DNA of 33,955 nucleotides from contig JAAFJN010000047.1 of the NCBI GenBank assembly GCA_013298845.1, positions 1 to 33,955 of the forward strand, written 5' to 3'. The DNA comes from Chitinophagales bacterium. GTDB lineage: Bacteria; Bacteroidota; Bacteroidia; Chitinophagales; Saprospiraceae. The notes under the pieces were generated by a model. That model ran no database searches. It had not been told where the DNA came from and saw only the letters and a program-made list of their open reading frames with translations. The first letter of the stretch is position 1. Each line of letters starts with the position of its first letter. The position numbers were made by a program, and so were the translations under genes. Below, in pieces: positions 17,169 to 24,797 of the stretch.

Positions 17169-18064
17169 TGGCGATTTATGGGTTGGTGTCGAAGTTGCGT
17201 TCGATGTTCGGAATTGACCTGCTTTGTAGTGTTTTGGAGTTGTCCAAAAGTGCTTTTTACGCCTGGCAACGCTCGGCAACGTATGTATTGAAAGCGGAAA
17301 AATCCAAAAAAGCGGAGGCGGTTAAAGTGGTTTTTGAGGAACATCGTAAACGGTATGGAGCGCGTCGAATTGTGGTCGAATTACAAGAAAAAGGGCATGA
17401 AATGGGTCGTTACCAAGTGCGTTCGTTGATGAAACATCAAAATTTGGTGGCTTTACAGCCTAAAAGTTTTGTCCCAAAAACGACCGATTCCCGCCATCAA
17501 ATGGGCCGAAGTCCGAATTTGTTGTTGGATGAAACAGGCAAACGCAAGGGCGCAAATCGTCCATTTGAGGTTTTGGTGGGTGATATCACCTACATACCGC
17601 TTCAAAACGGGGATTTCGTGTATTTGGCCACTTTTCAGGATATGTTCACCCGGGTCGTTTTGGGTTGGGAATTGATGGCAACGATGCCCGCAGAACTCGC
17701 AACCAAGGCACTGCAAAAAGCGATTGACCGCCGGAAATTGCCTAAAAACATGATTGTCCACACCGATGGTGGCGGCCAATATGCGTCGAACCGTTTCCAG
17801 CAATTGCTAAAAGCGCACGATTTTGCACAAAGCATGACCCGAAAAGACAATCATTATGACAATGCCATGGGCGAAAGTTTTTTCTCTCGAACCAAGGCCG
17901 AAATGCTCCAAAATGGTGCATTTGCCAATTTTGAAGATGCGTATTCAGAGATTTTCGAGTATATTGAAGTCTATTACAACAAAAAACGCAGACATTCAGG
18001 CATTGACTATGATTTTCCCGAGCGTTTTGAAAAAAAATGCTTGGATAAGCAAAAGGAAGGATAA
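17168..18064 (+). CDS. IS3-family transposase OrfB (DDE integrase core)
   Basis: A 298-residue integrase-type transposase. A helical N-terminal region with KRYGARRIVVELQEKGHEMG precedes the DDE core: Asp in VGDITYIPL (about residue 138), Asp in VHTDGGGQYAS (about 199) and Glu in NAMGESFFSRTKAE (about 235). It ends with YNKKRRHSGIDYDFPERFE, the family's usual tail. Free OrfB would use GTG 17168; the active product is most likely the OrfAB fusion made by -1 slippage at the A7G run. Confidence 0.93.
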   Translation: MAIYGLVSKLRSMFGIDLLCSVLELSKSAFYAWQRSATYVLKAEKSKKAEAVKVVFEEHRKRYGARRIVVELQEKGHEMGRYQVRSLMKHQNLVALQPKSFVPKTTDSRHQMGRSPNLLLDETGKRKGANRPFEVLVGDITYIPLQNGDFVYLATFQDMFTRVVLGWELMATMPAELATKALQKAIDRRKLPKNMIVHTDGGGQYASNRFQQLLKAHDFAQSMTRKDNHYDNAMGESFFSRTKAEMLQNGAFANFEDAYSEIFEYIEVYYNKKRRHSGIDYDFPERFEKKCLDKQKEG

Positions 18065-18279
18065 CTTTGAGTGCGACAACACAAAAGGGTTCATTGCACA
18101 ATGGCAACCAGCCGTCGTCTTTCGCTCTGAACAAGTGTTAATCCATACCTCAAAACCTATATATTATCAACAAGTCAATCTCCTTATGGAGAAAACTGTG
18201 CGGCTAAACTGAACCACCTCATACCATTGCAATTTGAAACTACTTGGGTATAAGAAACTATTTACATTTTCCTGTACCT

Positions 18280-18669
18280 ATGAATAGCATGGATAACAGC
18301 GTTCCTTCTGAAGGTGAAAACCAACAGCCGTCCTCCCTTGAATTAGACCTTGATAAAATAGAGAACGATGCCTATAAATGGGTTTTTGATACCTTCGATA
18401 CAGATAAACTTACAAAAGACCAAATTATAGAATTGGTTAAATTACACATGCGAAAGCATGTATATCAACTGCAATTCCAAATGGTTCTTGAGAAATACCA
18501 GGGAACAGTTGCTCAATATGAAGAAATTGCTCGTAGGCTGGATAATATTGACGTACTAAAAATCCAGGCAGCCGAATGAAAAGATGCTCTAATCAGCGAG
18601 CAAGCGAGGGTTATTTGACAACTTTTGACCCAAAAAGATGAAAAAAACTTTACAATAAACCTGAATTAA
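18280..18669 (+). CDS. Small helical element protein with two in-frame TGA codons
   Basis: From ATG 18280 (MNSMDNSVPSEGENQQPSSL) the frame meets TGA at 18577-18579 and 18616-18618 and ends at TAA 18667-18669, 129 codons. The part before the first TGA is clearly coding (DAYKWVFDTFDTDKLTKDQI, QYEEIARRLDNIDVLKIQAA). The continuation KDALISEQARVI-(TGA)-QLLTQKDEKNF keeps a helical, charged character. Predicted to be mostly helical or coiled coil; no family recognised. Stopping at the first TGA would give a 99-residue protein, so the extension is plausible rather than proven. The IS3 insertion lies just 58 bp upstream, separating the gene from its probable original control region. Confidence 0.5.
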
Positions 18670-18674
18670 AGACC

Positions 18675-18800
18675 TTTTAAAAGCACTTTTAAAGCTGTTT
18701 AAAAGTTGTAAAACGTATCTATAAACCCTTGTAAAAATAGACGTTTTCAATACATTGGAATGGTTTTCAAGTGTAAAATCTTTCTTTTAAAAGTTTTAAA
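18675..18800. repeat. TTTTAAAAG-box clusters upstream of the 18803 gene
   Basis: TTTTAAAAG (18675-18683), TTTTAAAG (18687-18694) and GTTTAAAAG (18697-18705) are spaced 10-12 bp. A second pair, TTTTAAAAG (18785-18793) and TTTTAAA (18794-18800), ends 2 bp before the ATG at 18803. These look like phased binding sites overlapping the start region. Confidence 0.5.
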
Positions 18801-18802
18801 CC

Positions 18803-19351
18803 ATGACTTACGTTCTCCCCAAAGACTTATCGCATAAGTTTTGAATGTCTTTACAAACAGTTTACAACCACCTTACCAAATACGAAGGCAAAATCCGCAC
18901 AAAAAGCGAATATTGAAAGACTTTTATAGACTTGGAAAGCTTTTCAAATGTTTTACAAAGTCGTTTAAAACCTTTTGAAAAGATAGTAGAAGAACCCGCT
19001 AAGAATGAAGACTTTCAAGATGTTGAAAACTTTAAAAAGGGCTTTAATAAACTTGAAGGTGATTACCAGTTAGCTATCCAAAGAACAGAGGATTTAGAAA
19101 AATACAATATCAACCTTCAGGAGCAACTATCCAGGTATGGAATCATGCTTTCCGAGGAAAAGGCAGAAAAGAAGGATGCTCTTGTAAAGTACGATACACT
19201 CCAGAAGGAGTTTCACGAAAAAGTGGAATCCCTGTTCCGTGAAAAATCGCTGTTCGAGAAAAGATACTTCCTGGTACTTGGTTTTTTGATACTGCTTATC
19301 ATTTTTATTGCCCGGACGGTTATTCCGCCATTGTTCGGCGTGGAGAAATAA
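18803..19351 (+). CDS. Coiled-coil membrane-tail protein with two in-frame TGA codons
   Basis: ATG 18803 begins MTYVLPKDLSHKF, then TGA (codon 14), MSLQTVYNHLTKYEGKIRTK SEY, TGA (codon 38), KTFIDLESFSNVLQSRLKPF and on to TAA at 19349-19351, 182 codons. The downstream part forms a long coiled coil (QRTEDLEKYNINLQEQLSRY) and ends in one hydrophobic helix (YFLVLGFLILLIIFIARTVI), a tail anchor. The N-terminal 43 codons are protein-like only across the two TGAs. A shorter standard-code start (TTG 18932) would drop them. Convergent with the rep gene, whose terminator follows at once. No family recognised. Confidence 0.55.
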
Positions 19352-19381
19352 AAAAAACGGTGAGAAACACCGCTTCTCACC
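19351..19381 (-). terminator. Terminator of the rep gene
   Basis: GGTGAGAA (19359-19366) pairs with TTCTCACC (19374-19381); on the minus strand it is followed by T7. It lies 32 bp past the TAG at 19413 and over 200 bp past the in-frame TGA at 19587, so the transcript includes the downstream coding segment. Confidence 0.8.
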
Positions 19382-19412
19382 ATGCCAAAAATTTCATTTT
19401 TAAACAGTCTCA

Positions 19413-20741
19413 CTACTCGTCCGAAGAAGTACCCACCTTTGTATCGTACTCTACAACCTTCAAAAATTCGTCAAATTCAGAAGCCGTTTTTGGAAGGTGT
19501 CTTTTTGCAATGAAGTTGATCCATTGTGCCTGGATCGGCATGGAGTCCAATCCCTTTGTTTCCAATATTCTTTTGAAAAGCGGATTTCAGTTCAATTCCG
19601 CCAGGAATTCAGCCTTCATTTGTGCCGTCTCCTCATCGCTAAGTTTATTCAAAACATCGGCTACCGCTTCCATTTTCTGGTGTTCAAACTGTTTTGCCAA
19701 TTCAGACTTTTTGACCTCCCACTCCTCTGCTTGCTTTATTTCGAGTAGTTTTTCCTGCTTTTTGCCCTTTTGCGCCTTTTCAAATTCCGTTTCGATATGC
19801 CTGAAGTCAACGGTAAAGGCTTTCATCAAATAGGCTGGAATGTTGCGGATTTCCTTTCCGTTTTTCAGTTCCTCTTCCACTACCCTGATATTAGCCAGGA
19901 TATAATCCTCATCATGCTTTTCTAAAAGTTCCTTTGCCAAAGCATCCTTGATACCCATTGCATTCAGCTTATGGAGTATTTCTTCATTGTTTTTTTGCAC
20001 GACTTCATACGGTGCTGTTCCGCTCACCCTGAACACAATGGCAGTGATCTTCCTCCCTTCGTTTTCAAGATCATACACCACTTTCAGGTCGGTTTTCTCG
20101 TTGATTTCCTGGATTGCGGTATCAATGATCCTTTTCTTCAGCATCGTGAAAATCTTGTACTGCTCTGCTTCTACACCTACCAACTTCCTGAAGTTGTCAA
20201 TTTCCATGCGGATTCTGCCAATATTCTGGTAGTCTTTCAGAACCTCGTACAGTGCCAAACTATGCTTGCTGTTCAGTCCCCTTCGGATAAACAAGTTCAG
20301 TTTAACGTACATCGAAGGTCTTTTGATTGCTTCCAGGATAGGGGTTGGAAACTCAAAATGCACTTCTGATACACCGCCCCTCCTCTGCCCTGTTATCTTT
20401 ACGAAAGCCAGGAACGGGAAAGCTCACCACTCAAATTTCTCTTTGCCCAATATGTTATACTCGATAACCAGTGATACCAACGCTTTTAGTGCTGCTTTGA
20501 GTTCACTGTTATCATTGCGGTTGATTCCTGAAAGTTTTTTGATAATACCTAAGTCAATGGAGAAACTTCTTGCCTCCGGGTTGCGCTTCAGTTGGTCTTT
20601 TGCTATCCAAATGAGCGAGTTCATCGCCTTTCTTTGCTGTAAAGTCGTTACATTATTCATTTGCACCAGACTGCTATGCTTCTTTATTTCCATGACTGTA
20701 TTGCTCTCCTCAAAGAGCGAAATCTGTCTGTTTCAATCCAT
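19413..20741 (-). CDS. Rep_3-type plasmid replication initiator with three in-frame TGA codons
   Basis: Read from ATG 20741 to TAG 19413-19415 the frame has 442 codons, interrupted only by TGA at codons 3, 106 and 385 (20735-20733, 20426-20424, 19589-19587). It begins MD-(TGA)-NRQISLFEESNTVMEI. The first winged helix includes RKAMNSLIWIAKDQLKRNPE; then KEKFEW-(TGA)-AFPFLAFVKITG, IKRPSMYVKLNLFIRRGLNS, KHSLALYEVLKDYQNIGRIR and LKKRIIDTAIQEINEKTDLK, all typical of Rep_3 initiators, where the residue after EW is usually Gly. After the third TGA come NPLFKRILETKGLDSMPIQA and a conserved-looking tail. Under the standard code it breaks into separate pieces (20424-20693 and 19587-20363). It binds iterons to start replication, and six iterons lie upstream; the terminator sits after the TAG, supporting one gene. 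Confidence 0.8.
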
Positions 20742-20822
20742 TATGAGTGAATTAAAGTAAAATAACAAAACCGCCGACGGTGTTATGTTATCCTAAAAAA
20801 ATAAAAAATCAAGAGATAATAA

Positions 20823-20981
20823 ATACCCAATTTGTTATGAAGGCATCGTTTTAAATACCCAAAATGTTATAATAGGTGGTCAATGAAATACCGGATTTGT
20901 TATGATGAATTGCCCAATATGTTATGATAGAGGGGTGGTTAAATGCCCAATTTGTTATGTTTAATACCCAATTTGTTATAT
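20823..20981. repeat. Iteron array, probable replication origin of the element
   Basis: Six copies of an 18-bp iteron, consensus ATACCCAATTTGTTATGA, start at 20823, 20855, 20888, 20910, 20943 and 20964. Start-to-start distances are 32, 33, 22, 33 and 21 bp, that is three, three, two, three and two helical turns, so all Rep monomers would face the same side of the DNA. The array sits directly upstream of the rep gene, as in iteron plasmids. The remainder of 20742-21192 holds an AT-rich stretch and the lipoprotein terminator; no gene is seen. Confidence 0.85.
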
Positions 20982-21115
20982 TAGTGACGAGAGAGAGCAG
21001 TGCAGTAGCGATGTTTATCTACCCTAAATATTTAAACAGTTATTATAAACAAATACAAACACAACAAGAAGAGTAGAGGTGTTGTCGTTTGGAATAATGG
21101 ATTTCCTAATAAAAT

Positions 21116-21143
21116 AAAGCCCCCGCAATAATGCGAGGGCTTT
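21116..21143 (-). terminator. Terminator of the lipoprotein gene
   Basis: AAAGCCC-c-CGCA (21116-21127) pairs with TGCG-a-GGGCTTT (21132-21143) around an ATAA loop. On the minus strand ATTTTATT follows. It lies about 50 bp past the lipoprotein stop. Confidence 0.75.
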
Positions 21144-21192
21144 ATAAGAAACAACAATTTAAAAACGATCCATTGCGCTTTTATACTAAGTA

Positions 21193-22005
21193 TCAAGGCT
21201 TTATCTTTATTACATTTTTTAGATTACTCGCTGTGTTAATTGGATAATAAAGTGTACAAGTATTTTTACCAAGCAAAACATAGACATTACTCGCTCCAGA
21301 TGGTTGCCGAGCCATAATGCACCCATAACAAAAGAAGTTCAGCATTGATCTTGACCATGAAGTCGAGCCTGTAACTCTCACATACGCATAGGTTTGGTTA
21401 GAAGACGAAAATTTAAGTTCGTAATCACAATCATTTTGCCCTGTTGCTGTAACCTGAGAAACTAATAAGCAACTATTGTATGGACTTGTAAAACCTACCT
21501 GGTATGCCAAGAGTGAACCATACGCAGCAGGAGTACAAGCCCTTTCAGATATATTTGCACTCTCTATTGAATCAAATACGGATTTTTTTTCTTGGCCAGA
21601 AAGTTTGTTTAATGGCTTGTTGAAATTTGTTTCCGATTTAATTAAAATTTTATCAAAGTTACTAATTGCTGATTTGATCTCATTTTCATTTGCACCAGAA
21701 GCGGTTTGTCTGATTATTTCACCATGAAAAAAGCGAAGCTGATTTGGTTTTAAAGAGTTATAACGTTCCTCAAAAACCTTATCGTTCTCCTCCTTTGTCC
21801 CTTCTTTAAGGGCTGATTCAACCAATTGAATGACTTCTGATTTTTCAAAATCGGTTAGAGTGGTCGTGTAATAATCTTTTAGCCCTACTTGATTAGATTG
21901 ATTCTCCGGTGAAAGACTATTGTCTGACTTGGAGCAAGATGCCAAAAGTAGAATAATGGCGAAGAATGCGCTAAACGCAATCATTTTTTTACTTAACGAG
22001 TTCAT
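21193..22005 (-). CDS. Secreted lipoprotein of unknown function
   Basis: I choose ATG 22005 (MNSLSKKMIAFSAFFAIILL, then LASCSKSDNS), a lipoprotein signal with lipobox LASC and Cys near residue 24; the start at 22044 falls within the promoter. The mature protein has about 245 residues, a helical N-terminal half, and a C-terminal half with six or more Cys (ACTPAAYGS, YNSCLLVSQV, NDCDYELKF, FFCYGCIMAR, KNTCTLYYP), suggesting disulphides or metal binding outside the cytoplasm. It is divergent from the TPR regulator gene with a shared palindrome, so regulation by that protein is likely. No family recognised. Confidence 0.75.
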   Translation of the reverse strand: MNSLSKKMIAFSAFFAIILLLASCSKSDNSLSPENQSNQVGLKDYYTTTLTDFEKSEVIQLVESALKEGTKEENDKVFEERYNSLKPNQLRFFHGEIIRQTASGANENEIKSAISNFDKILIKSETNFNKPLNKLSGQEKKSVFDSIESANISERACTPAAYGSLLAYQVGFTSPYNSCLLVSQVTATGQNDCDYELKFSSSNQTYAYVRVTGSTSWSRSMLNFFCYGCIMARQPSGASNVYVLLGKNTCTLYYPINTASNLKNVIKIKP

Positions 22006-22041
22006 AAAAAAGAATTTAAAAGTTAAAAAATATTTGTGCCG

Positions 22042-22085
22042 CAAAGGTGAAATATTTTGGTTTTGAAACTTTTGTTACGGTAACA
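22042..22085. promoter_or_regulatory. Lipoprotein -7 box and GTTACGGTAAC operator
   Basis: On the minus strand CACCTTTG (22049-22042) is one base off TAnnTTTG. The 13-bp palindrome TGTTACGGTAACA (22073-22085) lies 24-36 bp upstream of it, overlapping the expected -33 zone, and a further half-site TTGTTACC lies near 22107-22114. It sits between the divergent lipoprotein and TPR-regulator genes. Confidence 0.5.
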
Positions 22086-22267
22086 TTGTTCTTAAAATTT
22101 GACTATTGTTACCTTAAACACGAAAATACATTATAGATAATCTACACAAAAGCAAGGTTTTTCAGCTTAGGGAACTTCTTAAAGAACTTTCTTCATACCA
22201 CTCTGCTCAAAGTAGTTTTGCTTTAAAATTTTCTAAAATTTACGGAAAAAGCATCAATAGAAATTTT

Positions 22268-23311
22268 GTGAATAGGATAATGAAAGGGGAGATTTTGTTT
22301 GAAAGGGAGTTGTATATCTATTTAGATGAAGCTATTCAACTGGCTGAAGATTTAATTAATCGTTTTAAAATCAAACGAGATAAATCTTCAAGTAAGATTC
22401 TTATTAAATCAGTTCTTCAAGATAATTCCGCATTACTGTATTTAGATGAACATATATCTATTACTGACAAATTGTATGAGAAAGGTAATATGCAAGAGGC
22501 ATTAGAACTCATAAGGAATTTAGATAAAATTGTTGATAGTAAAAAAATTGTCAAACATGCACCGTTTATATGCGGTAATTATTATATGATATATGCAAAA
22601 GTACAAATGCAATTTGGTGTTTCAGTAGGAGTAAATAACTCAATGTGCTTAGTAAATGAAAGCATAGCAATATTTAACAACTTGTTTGAGCCAGAAAAGC
22701 ATATACAATCATTAAATCTAAGAGGGCATATTCTTAGACAATTGGAATCTTATGATGAAGCATTGAATGAGTTTACTACAATTCAAAAATTAATAGAGTC
22801 ACTTCCAATGTCAAATAGCAAAAAAGAAAAATATTTGACGAATGTCAATCACCAAATTGGGGTAACGCTCATAAACAAAATACACAAAGAGGGAGCCATA
22901 GGACTGGTGGGCGCAGCTAAACAAATCTTCAAAGATGTCAATAAAAAACTTCAAGAATCTGAAAATGAAATTTTTGCAAAATTATCCCTTATTAGGGAGG
23001 CTGATTTATATGTTAAAAGCAATATGATTAGCGAAGCTGATTCTATTTTAGGCGATTTTGAAGACTATTGTGAAATAAGTACATTACAACAGCCACAAAG
23101 AGCAATTTTTTTTCGCATCAATTCTGAAAAATATGCTAAAATAAATGATGTAAAGAATTGTCTGAAGAACTTCAAAACAGCTGTTACAATTGCTGTAAAT
23201 GAGGGTTATCAACATGAGTTAAAACAGTTACAAGAACTATTTTTAAAATACGATATAATTAAAAATAACCTGTCTGAAGATTTTTCAATTTTGAATCCAA
23301 CCTGGCCGTAA
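22268..23311 (+). CDS. TPR-repeat regulator-like protein (possible RRNPP-type), N-terminus probably longer
   Basis: From GTG 22268 the protein has 347 residues of helical TPR-like repeats (EKGNMQEALELIRNLDKIVD, LNLRGHILRQLESYDEALNE). The frame is open further upstream to TAA at 22115-22117, and this extra part looks coding (FQLRELLKELSSYHSAQSSF, then ALKFSKIYGKSINRNFVNR), like a helix-turn-helix. It contains no ATG, GTG or TTG; ATT at 22130 would be the best start. HTH plus TPR is the layout of peptide-sensing RRNPP regulators, and the divergent secreted lipoprotein with a palindromic operator between fits a regulator-target pair. That function is inference. It ends at TAA before a bidirectional terminator. 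Confidence 0.65.
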   Translation: MNRIMKGEILFERELYIYLDEAIQLAEDLINRFKIKRDKSSSKILIKSVLQDNSALLYLDEHISITDKLYEKGNMQEALELIRNLDKIVDSKKIVKHAPFICGNYYMIYAKVQMQFGVSVGVNNSMCLVNESIAIFNNLFEPEKHIQSLNLRGHILRQLESYDEALNEFTTIQKLIESLPMSNSKKEKYLTNVNHQIGVTLINKIHKEGAIGLVGAAKQIFKDVNKKLQESENEIFAKLSLIREADLYVKSNMISEADSILGDFEDYCEISTLQQPQRAIFFRINSEKYAKINDVKNCLKNFKTAVTIAVNEGYQHELKQLQELFLKYDIIKNNLSEDFSILNPTWP

Positions 23312-23341
23312 TTATGCACCTTATGTCATATACTACTTTGA

Positions 23342-23384
23342 GAAAAAAAAGCCGCCCAGGAAGATACCCCGGTTGGCTGTTTTT
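23342..23384. terminator. Bidirectional terminator between convergent genes
   Basis: AGCC...CCCAGG pairs imperfectly with CCCCGG..GGCT (about 23350-23378), with T5 on the plus strand and T8 on the minus strand. It separates the TPR regulator and SprT-like genes. It directly follows the SprT TGA, which shows TGA acting there as a genuine stop. Confidence 0.6.
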
Positions 23385-24103
23385 CATTGTACCTCCTCGA
23401 ATTCAGCGTCGCAATCCTTGTGGATGATCGTAAGTCCTGGTCGTCCCCAAAGACTTGCTTTGCATCCTGGACAGGTGTACTTGGTTTTGTTTTTACTTGG
23501 TGGGCGCAATTTTTTGAGTCTGGCAATCCGCTTTTTTTCTTCCTCGTCATCTGTTCCGGCAGCATCTACACCTTCGATGAGTCGTTTCATTACTTCGCCA
23601 TCCAAGGCCGTGAAGGGGAGTAGGTGCTTTTGCGGCATTTTTTGAAAAGCCTTTTCGTACCTGCCACCTTCCTCGATGTAGTGGGTCATGTGTTGCCCCG
23701 TTTCTTTGCCGCCTGGTTGACCAGTGTGCGAGGGAATTAGGCCGATTTGTCGCATTTTCGCCGCCCATTCCCGGTTGTGATACCCGTTTCTGGACGGTTC
23801 TCCGAATTCCCATTGCCAGAGATGCGCCATCTCATGTACCAGGGTGGAAAAAATCAGAAGGGGAGTGCGGTAAAGCGTCGTTGGGGTAAGGCTGATTTCA
23901 TGCGTTCCAAAACTTTTTTCTTCCTGACGTTTCCACCGTTCAGGAGCCATGAAACCATGTGTGCCTTGTAATCTCGAAAAATTGAGAATACATCCCGGCA
24001 GTTCGTTGTTGAATAACACCCGATTAAAATAGGTGTACGCACCGTTTAGTGCGGCGAACTGTTCTTGGGTTGGCGTGGGTACTGCATTTTGTTTTTTTGC
24101 CAT
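23384..24103 (-). CDS. SprT-like zinc metalloprotease-domain protein
   Basis: From ATG 24103 (MAKKQNAVPTPTQEQFAALN) the protein has 239 residues. The active-site motif is VHEMAHLWQWEFG (HExxH, near residue 95) with a later His in RNGYHNREWA. The C-terminus is a zinc-ribbon-like unit (YTCPGCKASLWG and HKDCDAEFEE). This is the layout of SprT-like proteins, related to SPRTN-type proteases acting on DNA-bound proteins; on plasmids and conjugative elements they are common but poorly characterised. It ends in TGA followed at once by a terminator, and the downstream frame is antisense to another gene, so this TGA is a stop. It uses TGG for Trp throughout. Confidence 0.85.
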   Translation of the reverse strand: MAKKQNAVPTPTQEQFAALNGAYTYFNRVLFNNELPGCILNFSRLQGTHGFMAPERWKRQEEKSFGTHEISLTPTTLYRTPLLIFSTLVHEMAHLWQWEFGEPSRNGYHNREWAAKMRQIGLIPSHTGQPGGKETGQHMTHYIEEGGRYEKAFQKMPQKHLLPFTALDGEVMKRLIEGVDAAGTDDEEEKKRIARLKKLRPPSKNKTKYTCPGCKASLWGRPGLTIIHKDCDAEFEEVQ

Positions 24104-24131
24104 TGTAACGTTTATGTTTGGTACGTTACAA
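24103..24131. promoter_or_regulatory. TTGTAACG/CGTTACAA inverted repeat at the SprT-like start
   Basis: TTGTAACG (24103-24110) and CGTTACAA (24124-24131) form a perfect 8-bp inverted repeat with a 13-bp spacer, just upstream of and touching the ATG. The GTAAC/GTTAC core recalls the operator near 22073. It could be an operator or a leader hairpin. Confidence 0.45.
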
Positions 24132-24196
24132 AGCCTAATCACTAAGCCTTTAAAATCAAGACTATCAATATATTGACGGCATTCGATTATGATCTA

Positions 24197-24214
24197 TTAT
24201 AACAAAATGGGTAT
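24197..24214 (-). repeat. Isolated inverted iteron copy
   Basis: On the minus strand this reads ATACCCATTTTGTTATAA, matching the 18-bp rep iteron at all but two or three positions. It lies 3.2 kb from the origin array, in the intergenic region between the SprT-like (minus) and toxin (plus) genes, so Rep may bind here. Confidence 0.65.
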
Positions 24215-24218
24215 TTGA

Positions 24219-24257
24219 TTTTAAAAGTTTTAAAGCGTTTTTAAAAGCATTTTAAAG
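24219..24257. repeat. TTTTAAAAG-box array upstream of the toxin gene
   Basis: TTTTAAAAG (24219), TTTTAAAG (24228), GTTTTTAAAAGC (24237) and TTTTAAAG (24250) are set 9-13 bp apart, about 65 bp before the toxin ATG and immediately beside the isolated iteron. Confidence 0.5.
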
Positions 24258-24320
24258 TTATAAAACCTTGACTATCCATCAAGAGGGACTATAAGCATTT
24301 ATTTTACATATTCATAAGGT

Positions 24321-24707
24321 ATGAAGGATTTCGACAAACGAAATGGCCTGAAAAAAGGAATCAACAACCTTAGTCAGGATTTCTATGTAAGGGAAAGGGA
24401 AATATGGTATGTTCATCTTGGCGTAAACCTTTGATTTGAAGAAGACGGAAAAGGAGATGAGTTTAAAAGACCTGTACTGGTTTTAAAGAAAATCGGAAAC
24501 ATGTTTGCCGTGCTGCCTATGACCTCGAAAGGGAAAGACAGTCCTTTCTATTATCGCCTACCTGATAGTTATTTTGATTGACCTTCCAGGATCATTCTTT
24601 CTCAGGGTAGAGCCATAGATAAATGCAGATTTTTGGACAAAATCGGTATGGTATCGGAAGGGGACTTTAAAGACATAAAAGAAAAACTTAAAGCATTGAT
24701 GCTTTAA
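24321..24707 (+). CDS. PemK/MazF-type toxin with two in-frame TGA codons
   Basis: ATG 24321 begins MKDFDKRNGLKKGINNLSQD; the frame runs to TAA 24705-24707 (128 codons) with TGA at codons 38 (24432-24434) and 87 (24579-24581). Recognisable PemK/MazF features: REREIWYVHLGVNL-(TGA)-FEEDGKGDEFKRPVLVLKK, then FAVLPMTSKGKD, and (TGA)-PSRIILSQGRAIDKCRFLDK. In this family the segment usually reads GVNIGFEQDGKG, so the first TGA falls on an expected Gly; the second is compatible with Gly but not diagnostic. MazF-type toxins are ribosome-independent mRNA endonucleases. No adjacent antitoxin gene is seen. Under the standard code only a 37-residue stub would be made, so any toxicity would require UGA readthrough. 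Confidence 0.75.
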
Positions 24708-24797
24708 GTTTTGTATTTTCTCCCTTTCGGGAGGGTTCCGAAGAACGTTTGTACCAGCAGTATAATCAAAGGCTTTTATTTGTCAAGTCCATCTTGA

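Larger units (their letters stand above)
16830..18221 (+). mobile_element. Complete IS3-family insertion sequence with TAC target duplication
   Basis: The left end reads TGAGATGGTCTAATTAATCC then GCACA; the right end, reverse-complemented, reads TGAGGTGGTTCAGTTTAGCC then GCACA. These are 25-bp terminal inverted repeats with about six mismatches. TAC flanks both sides (16827-16829 and 18222-18224), a 3-bp target-site duplication typical of IS3 elements. Inside are orfA and orfB with an A7G slippage site. Size 1392 bp. It inserted between divergent element genes. Both open frames are intact, so it is probably active or recent. Confidence 0.9.

Noticed and set aside
20823-20981. Repeat array as CRISPR
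   Set aside because: Units are 18 bp with 3-15 bp gaps phased to the helical turn next to a rep gene, so iterons; no cas genes.
23314-23386. Readthrough of the SprT-like TGA stop
   Set aside because: The continuation runs into a bidirectional terminator and is antisense to the TPR regulator; the protein already has a complete zinc-ribbon end.
24720-24737. CTCCC-TTTC-GGGAG hairpin after the toxin gene as a terminator
   Set aside because: No T-run follows on either strand; it may be only a stem-loop.
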